The notes under the pieces: generated by a model
Seen by the model: the letters and a program-made list of their open reading frames with translations, nothing else
The model's database searches: none
Told to the model about the DNA's origin: nothing
Source: VFJN01 sp963750645
Lineage (GTDB): Bacteria; Actinomycetota; Acidimicrobiia; Acidimicrobiales; VFJN01
DNA length: 64,000 nt
Assembly: GCA_963750645.1 (NCBI GenBank)
Contig: CAVVRO010000001.1
Location: forward strand, 124,001-188,000
Direction: 5' to 3'
Shown here: positions 29,812 through 37,192 of the stretch, one piece after another
Layout: each line of letters opens with the position of its first letter
Position numbering within the stretch: position 1 is the stretch's first letter
Program-made: the position numbers and the translations under genes

Positions 29812-30576
29812 ATGGAAGGGCTCGAGCAGGCGCGTCGCTGGCTGGCCGAGGCGCGCCGTGTCGTGGTGCTGACGGGTGCCGGGATCAGCACCGACAGCGG
29901 CGTGCCGGACTTCCGGGGCCCACAGGGCCTCTGGACGAAGGACCCGGCCGCCGAGCGGGCGTCGCACATCGAGCACTACCTGGAGGACGCGTCGCTGCGC
30001 GAGCGCGCCTGGCGGCGGCGGAGCGAGGCGCCCGCGACCTCCGTCGAGGCGAACCCCGGGCATCGCGCGCTCGTCGACCTCGAGCGCAGCGGTCGACTCC
30101 TGGCGCTTCTCACCCAGAACGTGGACGGCCTCCACCACGCGGCAGGCTCGGATCCGTCGCTGGTGGTCGAGGTGCACGGCACGGTGCGCGAGTACACCTG
30201 CCTCGGCTGCAGCGACCGCGGCCCGATCGACGTCGTGCTGGCGCGCGTCCGCGACGGCGAGGCCGACCCTCCCTGTCGCCGGTGCGGGGGGATCCTCAAG
30301 TCGGCGACGGTCAGCTTCGGGCAGAGCCTCGCCCCGGCCGATCTCGCTCGTGCCGGCCAGGTCGCCCGGTCGTGTGACCTCCTCCTGGCCGTCGGCTCGA
30401 CCCTGGCCGTCTACCCGATCGCCGAGGTCGTCCCGGTCGCGGTGGCCAACGGCGCCCGCGTGGTGATCGTGAACGGCTCGCCGACGGAGATGGACGACCT
30501 GGCCGATGCCGTGCTCACGGGATCCATCAGCGAGCTGCTTCCGGTCCTCGTCACCGGGCTCCCTCCGCTGGAATGA
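29812..30576 (+). CDS. cobB: Sir2-family NAD-dependent protein deacylase
   Basis: The product is 254 residues from ATG 29812. NAD-binding and catalytic motifs are all present: GAGISTDSGVPDFRG, TQNVDGLHHAAG (Gln, Asn, Asp) and the catalytic histidine in VEVHGTVREY. The zinc ribbon is formed by CLGC and CRRCGG, and AVGSTLAVYP ends the Rossmann core. There is no Tyr/Arg pair placed as in the SIRT5-like desuccinylases that I can identify with confidence, so acyl preference stays open. Typical bacterial targets are acyl-CoA synthetases; acyl-CoA metabolism genes lie elsewhere in the window. It is leaderless by its -10 position. Confidence 0.93.
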   Translation: MEGLEQARRWLAEARRVVVLTGAGISTDSGVPDFRGPQGLWTKDPAAERASHIEHYLEDASLRERAWRRRSEAPATSVEANPGHRALVDLERSGRLLALLTQNVDGLHHAAGSDPSLVVEVHGTVREYTCLGCSDRGPIDVVLARVRDGEADPPCRRCGGILKSATVSFGQSLAPADLARAGQVARSCDLLLAVGSTLAVYPIAEVVPVAVANGARVVIVNGSPTEMDDLADAVLTGSISELLPVLVTGLPPLE

Positions 30577-30591
30577 GCCCAGCCGGTCGCC

Positions 30592-31992
30592 TCAGCGGGG
30601 GTGGCAGAGGTACAGGGTGCGCGTGCCGGACGGCAGCGTCACCTGTTCGACCACGGTGAACTGACGGGCGAGCGCGGCCTCCCACAGGGGGCGGTCGTAG
30701 TGGTCGAACAACCCGGCTCGCTTGCGGCTGAGCAGGCGAGCCGCCATGGGGTCGTCCCGGTGCGGCATCTCGACGACCAGCGGGGCGTCGAAGTCGTGCA
30801 GGAAGCGCACGATCTCCTCGAAGGGCACGGTGTTGCTCAGGGCCAGGTGGTGGATCACGGCCAGGCACAGCACGAGGTCGGGCCGCACCCGGTCGACGAA
30901 GGAGGGCCGCTCCCGCGAGCGCCACCCGAGCCCAGGCGAGGGGTCGGCCAGGTCGAGCACCAGCGGGAGGATGCGGCGCTCGCCCTCCGCCCGCAGCTGC
31001 CGGTAGAGGTGGTCGACCACGAGGTGATCGCCGTCGACGGCGACCGCGAGGGAGGCCCCTGCCTCGACGGCCACCCGCGAGAACCGGCCGTCGTTGGCGC
31101 CGAGGTCGAGGACCATCGGCGCATCGAGGGCCGCGGTGGCGCGGGCGACGAAGTCGGCCTTCGCCTCGAGGTCGGTGTCCGTGTAGTGGCCGCGGTCGCT
31201 GTAGCTCGACCACGTCGACGCGGAGGCCCTCCACTCGAGCCGCTCGACGGCTCGCTGCAGGTTGGCCATCTGGGCATCGATGATCTTGGGACCGAAGCCC
31301 GCCCGCTTCAGCTCGGAGCGGACGTCTCGGTCGGCGTCGGCGTCGGCGTAGTGGGTCTCGGCGCGCGCGTGCAGCCGCACGTGGGTGAGCACGTCCCGCC
31401 GGAACCGCTTGCGGGAGCCGAGCGCAGCAGCGGCGAGGGTCGGGGAGATGCCGTTGAGCGAGCCTCGCAGCCAGGGTTGGAAGGGAACCCCGGCGACGGC
31501 CTGCAGGAGCAGCGGGTTCAGGAAGAGCTCGCAGAACTGCCGGTAGCCGGCCCACGGCTCGCCAGGGGCGAGCCGCTCGAAGGAGCCGACGTCGATGAAC
31601 ACCGGGCGGGACCCCTCGAACTGCACGTTGTACGAGGTGGCGTCCTTCGTCAGCACGCCTTCGGCCAGCGCCTCGCGGCTGAGGGCGAGCTGCAGGATCG
31701 CCGCGTCACGGAGCATGGAGAACGCCCACTCGTACGGGTAGGAGAGGACGCGGACCCGCTCGTGGCGCAAGGCGCCGGCCCACCCGGTGTCGATCGGCGC
31801 GTCCTGCACCGGCACCGCCTCGGTGGCGACGAGGCGGCCGTCGGCCTGAGCCGAGCGGTAGGCGTCGGTGGCGGCGTAGGCCTCGAAGTCGGCCAGGCCG
31901 TCCTCGCTCAGCCCTCGCCAGACGGCGTCGGGGGCCACGTAGACCCGCGACAGTGGATCCCGGAACGATCCGGGATCGGGGGGTGTGGCCAC
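30592..31992 (-). CDS. Class I SAM-dependent methyltransferase
   Basis: The product is 466 residues from GTG 31992, whose codon starts 5 nt after the upstream small gene stop. The N-terminal half has the WAFSMLRDAAILQLAL and FIDVGSFERLAPGEPW segments of a family annotated as class I SAM-dependent methyltransferases near nodulation/surface-glycan genes. The C-terminal half holds the SAM-binding Rossmann motif VLDLGANDGRFSRVAV and a DLVLCLAVIHHLAL post-motif strand. The long N-terminal region suggests binding of a large substrate. The gene is coupled to a 62-residue membrane protein and is divergent from a membrane sulfatase-like gene. I infer modification of an extracellular glycan or lipid, without direct evidence. 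Confidence 0.8.
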   Translation of the reverse strand: MATPPDPGSFRDPLSRVYVAPDAVWRGLSEDGLADFEAYAATDAYRSAQADGRLVATEAVPVQDAPIDTGWAGALRHERVRVLSYPYEWAFSMLRDAAILQLALSREALAEGVLTKDATSYNVQFEGSRPVFIDVGSFERLAPGEPWAGYRQFCELFLNPLLLQAVAGVPFQPWLRGSLNGISPTLAAAALGSRKRFRRDVLTHVRLHARAETHYADADADRDVRSELKRAGFGPKIIDAQMANLQRAVERLEWRASASTWSSYSDRGHYTDTDLEAKADFVARATAALDAPMVLDLGANDGRFSRVAVEAGASLAVAVDGDHLVVDHLYRQLRAEGERRILPLVLDLADPSPGLGWRSRERPSFVDRVRPDLVLCLAVIHHLALSNTVPFEEIVRFLHDFDAPLVVEMPHRDDPMAARLLSRKRAGLFDHYDRPLWEAALARQFTVVEQVTLPSGTRTLYLCHPR

Positions 31993-31997
31993 TCGGG

Positions 31998-32186
31998 TCA
32001 GCTGTCGGAGGGAGCCTTGCCCATCAGGTCGCCGAAGGTCTCCTCGGCCTGCTGACGGTGCTTCTTCGAGAAGATCCCGAGGATTCGGTGGCCGTAGAGG
32101 CGGAGGAGCACGCCGATGCCAGCGGCACCACCCGCGAAGGCGGCCATGAGCATGCTGCCGGTTCCGGCATCGAGATAAGCGAACAT
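31998..32186 (-). CDS. Small single-pass membrane protein (62 aa)
   Basis: From ATG 32186: MFAYLDAGTGSMLMAAFAGG, then a hydrophobic helix (about residues 10-30) and a basic, cytoplasmic-looking tail IFSKKHRQQAEETFGDLMG. Proteins starting Y-L-D-P/A-G-T-GS with one helix occur next to methyltransferase and phosphatase/sulfatase genes in many bacteria; no function is known to me. A TAACGT box 8 nt upstream supports expression and the start choice. It sits immediately 5' of the SAM methyltransferase and is probably cotranscribed with it. Confidence 0.75.
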   Translation of the reverse strand: MFAYLDAGTGSMLMAAFAGGAAGIGVLLRLYGHRILGIFSKKHRQQAEETFGDLMGKAPSDS

Positions 32187-32194
32187 GGGAGGGC

Positions 32195-32200
32195 ACGTTA
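32195..32200 (-). promoter_or_regulatory. TAACGT -10 element for the small membrane protein/methyltransferase pair
   Basis: On the minus strand TAACGT ends 8 nt before ATG 32186. It fits leaderless transcription. Confidence 0.45.
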
Positions 32201-32249
32201 CTCGCTGGACACCCGGCGTTCGGCAACGGGTCGCGCGAACACCCCTCCG

Positions 32250-34367
32250 ATGTCACCTGCCAGACTGCGTCCTGTGAGATCGCCTGTGCCGCCTGGCGCC
32301 GTCACCACGCGGAGCCAGGCCCTCGCGCTGGTTGGGCTCGCCGCGCTGGCGATCACGCAACCCGTCCTCGACCTGATGGGACGCAACCCCGAGTTCTTCA
32401 TCGCCGGGCGGTACACGAGCGCCCAGATCGTGGAGTTCGCGGCCCTGGTCGCCCTCGTCCCGTCCGCCGTGCTGGTGTCGACGTACCGCCTCGCCCGTCT
32501 GGCTCATCCTCGCCTGGGGTCGGTCGTCCACGTCGTGTTCGTGGCGGCCCTGGGCGCGCTGTTCGGCAACGTCCTCGTACGCGGGCTCGGTGTCGACGAG
32601 GCCGGCTTCGCCATCGTCGCGTCGGTCCTGGGCGCGGCGTTCGCCGTGGCGCTCTCGAGCGCCCGGCCGGGACGCCTGCTGCTCCAGTACCTCGCGGCGG
32701 CCAACGTCCTCTTCCTCGCCGGGTTCCTGTTCGCCAGCCCGTCCAGCGAGCTGCTGTCCACCGGCGTGAGCGCAGGTGCGATGGGGACCGTGTCGGTGCC
32801 CGTCCCCCCGGGCCCGGTCGTGGTGATCGTCTTCGACGAGCTCCCGGTGGCGACGCTCATGCGCTCCGACGGCACGATCAACGCGGAGCGCTACCCCGCC
32901 TTCGCCCGGCTCGCGGCCAGCTCCACCTGGTATCGCAACGCGAGCAGCCCGCACAACCGCACGGAGCGGGCCTTGCCGTCGCTGACCACGGGCACGGTCC
33001 TCCGCGACCGGCTGATGCCGACCTACGACGTGTTCCCCCGCAACCTGCTGTCCCTGTTCAGCACCGCGGTGCCTGTCCAGCGCTACGAGTCCGTCACCGA
33101 CCTGTGCCCGCCGTCGGTCTGCAAGCGACGCGAGGGGCAGCCGATCACCCAGGCCATCGAGGACTCGTTGGTCGTGTACGGGCACCGGGTCCTGCCCGCG
33201 GGGCTCCGGAATGACCTCCCGCCCATCGACGATGCGTGGGGGAGCTTCGGGAAGGCGGTGGACGTGGCGCCACCCGCCGCGGCGCCGAGCAACGCCGACG
33301 AACCCTCCGGCTCGGACCCTCTCGAGCGCTGGCACGGCTTCGACGGCGCCGAGCGGGCCCCGGAGAACCAGGCCGCGCGGCTCGTCCAGGAGGGCCTCGC
33401 GATCGACGCCGACCCCGCGCTCCACTTCATCCACGTCGTCGTGCCGCACTCGCCCTGGTTCGCCACGCCATGGGGGACGCGCCTCATGCCGCCCATGCCC
33501 GAGTGGGTGGTGGAGCCGGATCAGCCGGGCTACGCGTGGAGCGGACTGCTGCGGTACCAGCGGCACTCGCTCCAGACCGGGTTGGCCGATGCGGCCCTCG
33601 GCGAGGTGCTCGATCACCTCGAAGGCTCCCCGTTCTGGAAGGACACCACGCTCGTGGTCGTCGCGGACCACGGCACCAGCACGATCCAGCCGGTCGTGGG
33701 CCGCGAGATCACCGACGACAACATCGACGAGGTCCTCCGCGTGCCCTTCTTCCTCAAGGCGCCCGGCCAGGTCGAGGGGAAGGTGGTCGACGACGTCGCC
33801 AACCTGGTCGACCTCCTCCCCACCTTGATCGACCTCCTGCACATCGACACGGACTGGACGTTCGAGGGCCACTCGCTGCTCGATGGCAGCGAGCCGACCC
33901 TCGACAGCAGCGTGAGCCCGGACATCGAAGGTCTGCTCGACGTGGTGCGCCACCACGAGGCCGACTTCCCGTACGGCTGGGACTGGACCGCCCTGGCCGC
34001 CGTCGGTCCGCAGGCGGGGACGACGGGACAGCTGGTCGGCTCCCCCCTCGAGTCGCTGCCGGTCGGCTCCCCCAGCGAGATGGGCTGGACCGCGACCAAC
34101 GAGGCCGCCTTCGCGTCCCTCCCGAACGAGAAGCACGAGGTGCCGCAGCTGGTGACCGGCGTGATCACGGGACCCACTGCGCCACCGCCCCTCCTGCTCG
34201 TGGTCAACGGCACGGTGGCCGGGGTGACCGGGGGCTACGTGCCGGTCGATGGCGGCTGGTCGTTCAGCTCGGTGCTCGGCCCGTACCTCCAGGACGGCGC
34301 CAACCAGATCGCTGCCTACGAGGTGACCGAGACCGGGGGCGGCCCTCTCCTGCACCTCGTGGGGTGA
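32250..34367 (+). CDS. Membrane-anchored sulfatase-like (alkaline phosphatase superfamily) protein
   Basis: The product is 705 residues from ATG 32250; GTG 32274 is a possible later start. Four to five N-terminal helices (about 20-170) are followed by an extracytoplasmic sulfatase-like domain. PVVVIVFDELPVATL carries the first metal-binding Asp, SPHNRTERALPSLTTG lies at the nucleophile region, FIHVVVPHSPW and VVVADHG carry the later metal ligands. The nucleophile position appears to be Thr/Ser in a phosphoglycerol-transferase-like setting rather than the CxPSR/CxAGR motif of true sulfatases, so a phosphoglycerol or phosphoethanolamine transferase is at least as likely. The tail (about 560-705) is a beta-rich extension. 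It is divergent from the methyltransferase pair. Confidence 0.8.
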   Translation: MSPARLRPVRSPVPPGAVTTRSQALALVGLAALAITQPVLDLMGRNPEFFIAGRYTSAQIVEFAALVALVPSAVLVSTYRLARLAHPRLGSVVHVVFVAALGALFGNVLVRGLGVDEAGFAIVASVLGAAFAVALSSARPGRLLLQYLAAANVLFLAGFLFASPSSELLSTGVSAGAMGTVSVPVPPGPVVVIVFDELPVATLMRSDGTINAERYPAFARLAASSTWYRNASSPHNRTERALPSLTTGTVLRDRLMPTYDVFPRNLLSLFSTAVPVQRYESVTDLCPPSVCKRREGQPITQAIEDSLVVYGHRVLPAGLRNDLPPIDDAWGSFGKAVDVAPPAAAPSNADEPSGSDPLERWHGFDGAERAPENQAARLVQEGLAIDADPALHFIHVVVPHSPWFATPWGTRLMPPMPEWVVEPDQPGYAWSGLLRYQRHSLQTGLADAALGEVLDHLEGSPFWKDTTLVVVADHGTSTIQPVVGREITDDNIDEVLRVPFFLKAPGQVEGKVVDDVANLVDLLPTLIDLLHIDTDWTFEGHSLLDGSEPTLDSSVSPDIEGLLDVVRHHEADFPYGWDWTALAAVGPQAGTTGQLVGSPLESLPVGSPSEMGWTATNEAAFASLPNEKHEVPQLVTGVITGPTAPPPLLLVVNGTVAGVTGGYVPVDGGWSFSSVLGPYLQDGANQIAAYEVTETGGGPLLHLVG

Positions 34368-34401
34368 CCCGTCCCTGGGAATGCCGGTACTGGTCCGATA
34401 G

Positions 34402-34420
34402 TTGACCTCCCCGGTAGGGT
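34402..34420 (+). promoter_or_regulatory. Promoter or operator block upstream of moeZ
   Basis: TTGACC (34402-34407) and TAGGGT (34415-34420) are separated by only 7 nt, too close for a -35/-10 pair. TAGGGT can be the -10 box with a 24-nt leader that contains a GACGAGG-type ribosome-binding site. TTGACC may belong to an operator. Confidence 0.3.
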
Positions 34421-34444
34421 TTTCACCCACGACGCGAGACGAGG

Positions 34445-35629
34445 ATGAGTGCGATGCCCAGCTTCCGGGAGCTCCTGGCCGCCACCAAGGCGGAGGTCCG
34501 AGAGGTCGACACAGCCGCCACCGACGCGGCACGGAACGTGCCGGGCACGGTGATCCTGGACGTGCGCGAGCCCGAGGAGCACGAGCAGGGGGCCATCCCG
34601 GGGGTGCTGTTCATCGCCCGGGGCAACCTCGAGAGCGCCATCGAGAGCCGCATCCCGGACAAGGCCACCCCGATCATCATCCACTGCGCATCCGGGGTGC
34701 GCTCGGTCTTCGCGGCCAAGACGCTCGCTGACCTCGGCTACACCGACGTCGCGTCGATGGCCGGCGGGTTCAACAGGTGGAAGGACGAGGACCGGGAGTG
34801 GGCCGCCCCTCGCAGCCTCAGCGCCGAGCAACGCAACCGCTACCAGCGCCACCTGCTCCTCCCCGAGGTGGGCACCGCCGGCCAGCAGAAGCTCCTCGAC
34901 TCGCGGGTGCTGCTCCTCGGTGCGGGCGGCCTGGGCTCACCAGCCGCCCTCTACCTCGCCGCCGCGGGCGTGGGCACCATCGGCATCATCGACATGGACG
35001 TCGTCGACGAGTCGAACCTCCAGCGACAGATCCTCCACAACATCGAGCGGGTCGGCGACCGCAAGGTCGACTCCGCCAAGAAGACCCTGACGCTCCTCAA
35101 CCCCGATGTCGACGTGGTCGCCTACGACGTGCGGCTGGGCGCGGACAACGTGATGGACATCCTCCCGGGCTGGGACGTCATCGTCGACGGCACCGACAAC
35201 TTCCCGACGCGGTTCCTCGTGAACGATGCCTCGGTGAAGCTCGGGATCCCCGTGGTGCACGGCTCGATCTTCCGCTTCGAGGGCATGGTCACGGTGTTCG
35301 ACCCGCTCAACGGGCCCACCTACCGGGACATGGTGCCGGAACCCCCGCCGGCCGAGCTCGCGCCGAGCTGCGCCGAGGCGGGCGTGCTCGGGGTGCTGCC
35401 CGGCATCGTCGGGTCGATCCAGGCCATCGAGACGATCAAGCTCCTCCTCGGCCTCGGCGACCCGCTCATCGGCCGGCTCCTCGCCTACGACAGCCTCGAG
35501 CAGACGTTCCGGGAGTACAAGGTGCGTCGCGATCCGAGCAACGAGGTCACCTACGAGAACCGTGCGCGCATCGTGGTGGCGGAGCTCGACGAGCTGTGCA
35601 TGCCGCACCCGCTCGCCCCGCCGGGCTGA
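34445..35629 (+). CDS. moeZ: MoeB/ThiF-type adenylyltransferase with N-terminal rhodanese domain (MoeZ-like)
   Basis: The product is 394 residues from ATG 34445 (a second ATG is at 34454). Residues 1-120 are a rhodanese domain with active-site Cys81 in IIHCASGVRS. From about 128 there is an E1-like adenylyltransferase: RYQRHLLLPEVGTAGQQKL, the nucleotide loop LLLGAGGLGSPAALYL, the Asp in IIDMDVVDESNLQRQ, and the cysteine-containing crossover PSCAEAGVLGVLPG. The CxxC zinc pairs of E. coli MoeB are not seen. Actinobacterial MoeZ activates MoaD/ThiS/CysO-type sulfur carriers by adenylation and thiocarboxylation. The usual order is adenylyltransferase then rhodanese; here it is reversed. No carrier gene is adjacent. 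Confidence 0.9.
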   Translation: MSAMPSFRELLAATKAEVREVDTAATDAARNVPGTVILDVREPEEHEQGAIPGVLFIARGNLESAIESRIPDKATPIIIHCASGVRSVFAAKTLADLGYTDVASMAGGFNRWKDEDREWAAPRSLSAEQRNRYQRHLLLPEVGTAGQQKLLDSRVLLLGAGGLGSPAALYLAAAGVGTIGIIDMDVVDESNLQRQILHNIERVGDRKVDSAKKTLTLLNPDVDVVAYDVRLGADNVMDILPGWDVIVDGTDNFPTRFLVNDASVKLGIPVVHGSIFRFEGMVTVFDPLNGPTYRDMVPEPPPAELAPSCAEAGVLGVLPGIVGSIQAIETIKLLLGLGDPLIGRLLAYDSLEQTFREYKVRRDPSNEVTYENRARIVVAELDELCMPHPLAPPG

Positions 35630-35632
35630 GGA

Positions 35633-37036
35633 TCAGCCGGATCCGACGGCGGAGCCCGTGAAGGCCGTCTGACCCTGCAGCCCCCACCACACCGGGTCGC
35701 CCGACGCGCTGGCGGGGGAGAACCAGAGCACGTCGTCCGTGCCCTCGGCGTCGAAGTCCGCCGTCGCCGGCAGGTACGACTTCGTCACGGTGCGGCTGAC
35801 GCTCTGGAAGGCGCCGCGCACGGTCGAGGTGTACCAGACCGAGTCGGCGCCGGAGCCGGGGGCGTACCAGAACACGTCGTCGGTGCCGTTCCCGTCGAGG
35901 TCACCCGTGAACGGCAGGTACGGGGCGTTGACCCGGTACGAGGTGGAGCTCACGCTGCCCCTCGTGGCGTTGGCGTACCAGAGGTAGTCGACGCCCGCGC
36001 CCGGCGCGTACCAGAAGATGTCGTCACCGTTCTGGCCGTCGAGGTTGCCCACGAACGGGACGTAGACGCTGTTCACCGTCACGGTGGCCGACGTGAACCC
36101 GCCGCCGGCCTTGCCGTACCAGCGAGTGTCGGCGGCCGTGCCTGGGCCGTACCAGAAGACGTCGTCCGCGCCGTCGCCGTCGAAGTCGCCGACGAAGGGC
36201 GCGTAGGTCCCGCTCACCTGGAGGGTGGTCGCCGACCAGCCGGAGCCGTTCCAGTCCCAGAGCGGGTCGGCAGTGGACCCCGGGACGTACCAGAGGATCT
36301 CGGTCATGCCGTCGGCGTCGAAGTCGCCCGCGATCGGCCGGTAGTGGCCGTTCACGGTCATGGGCGTGCGGGCGAGGCTGCGATCGTCCCGGCCGAACCA
36401 CAGCTCGTCGGCCTGGCTGCCAGGTCCGTAGGTGAGGAAGTCGTCGTTCCCGTCGCCGTCGAAGTCGCCGGTCAGCACGGTCGGCACCCCCGGCGGGGGT
36501 GGGGGCGGCCCGAGGCCCGTGCTCCCCGCGATGGCGGGTCCCGCCAGGAAGCGGACCGTCACCCAGATCTTCCCGCCGGACAGCACGACGCCGATGCCGA
36601 CGCGGTTGTAGCTCGCGTTGAGCATGTTGGTCCGGTGACCGGCCGAGCCCATGAAGGCGTCGTGGAGCTGCTGCACCGAGTAGCCCACGCCGACGTTCTC
36701 GGCGACGCCGCGCCACGCCGGCTCCACCAGGGCGGCGATGGCCGCGAGGTTCGGGTCGTGGGACAGGGCGTTGCGGGACGCCATGGTGGAGGACCAGCTC
36801 CGCGACGTCGGCGCCAGCTCCGGGTCGGAGACGAGGAGCGGGATCCCGCGGGCCTGGCGCTCGAGGTTCAGGCGGGTCAGGAACTCGGCCTCGTTCGAGC
36901 TGACGCTGGTCGGTGCCGCGGGCGAGGCCGTCGCAGGGGCGCTGGCCAGCATCGGGAGGAGCACGATCGACGCGAGCAGGCCCACCAGGGCGCTGGTGGC
37001 CGTTCGTCGGCCGCGGGAGGGGAGGGCGCGAGGCAT
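35633..37036 (-). CDS. Exported CAP-superfamily protein with FG-GAP-like repeats
   Basis: The product is 467 residues from ATG 37036; a GTG 21 nt upstream is possible. A signal peptide (TSALVGLLASIVLLPMLASA) is followed by a CAP/SCP domain (about 50-170): EAEFLTRLNLERQARG, MASRNALSHDPNL with the cavity His, VAENVGVG and HRTNMLNASYNRVGIG. After a Pro-rich hinge (GLGPPPPPPG) come six repeats of 45-50 residues beginning GDFDGDG or similar and ending in WYAPGSGADSVWY-like strands, the same type as in the subtilase at 23831. Bacterial CAP proteins are secreted and their activities are mostly unknown. The gene converges on moeZ with 3 nt between them. Confidence 0.88.
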   Translation of the reverse strand: MPRALPSRGRRTATSALVGLLASIVLLPMLASAPATASPAAPTSVSSNEAEFLTRLNLERQARGIPLLVSDPELAPTSRSWSSTMASRNALSHDPNLAAIAALVEPAWRGVAENVGVGYSVQQLHDAFMGSAGHRTNMLNASYNRVGIGVVLSGGKIWVTVRFLAGPAIAGSTGLGPPPPPPGVPTVLTGDFDGDGNDDFLTYGPGSQADELWFGRDDRSLARTPMTVNGHYRPIAGDFDADGMTEILWYVPGSTADPLWDWNGSGWSATTLQVSGTYAPFVGDFDGDGADDVFWYGPGTAADTRWYGKAGGGFTSATVTVNSVYVPFVGNLDGQNGDDIFWYAPGAGVDYLWYANATRGSVSSTSYRVNAPYLPFTGDLDGNGTDDVFWYAPGSGADSVWYTSTVRGAFQSVSRTVTKSYLPATADFDAEGTDDVLWFSPASASGDPVWWGLQGQTAFTGSAVGSG

Positions 37037-37110
37037 GTACGCGGGTACATCGGCCACCTGTGGGGGTCGCTTGAGCCCTGCCGCCCTGCCCGGAGGACCG
37101 GACCTTCGTC

Positions 37111-37116
37111 ACGCTA
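37111..37116 (-). promoter_or_regulatory. TAGCGT -10 element for the CAP-repeat protein
   Basis: Minus-strand TANNNT box 74 nt before ATG 37036. It lies back to back with TACCGT at 37146-37151 on the plus strand, so one small region could drive both repeat-protein genes. Confidence 0.3.
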
Positions 37117-37145
37117 GGTGGCTTCACGTGCGCGTGGCGGGACGG

Positions 37146-37151
37146 TACCGT
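37146..37151 (+). promoter_or_regulatory. TACCGT -10 element for the lysozyme-like repeat protein
   Basis: TANNNT box 41 nt before ATG 37193, divergent from the CAP gene promoter. Confidence 0.3.
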
Positions 37152-37192
37152 TGCCCACGCGCCAGGCACCGACCCGGCTGCCGACCCCCCCG

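Noticed and set aside
34402..34420. TTGACC/TAGGGT as a classical -35/-10 promoter of moeZ
   Set aside because: The spacing is 7 nt instead of about 17, so only the -10 part is plausible.
32253..34532. A 759-residue minus-strand frame opposite the sulfatase-like gene, and a 749-residue one at 43851-46100
   Set aside because: Both are shadows of well-supported plus-strand genes; their composition follows the codon bias of the real genes.
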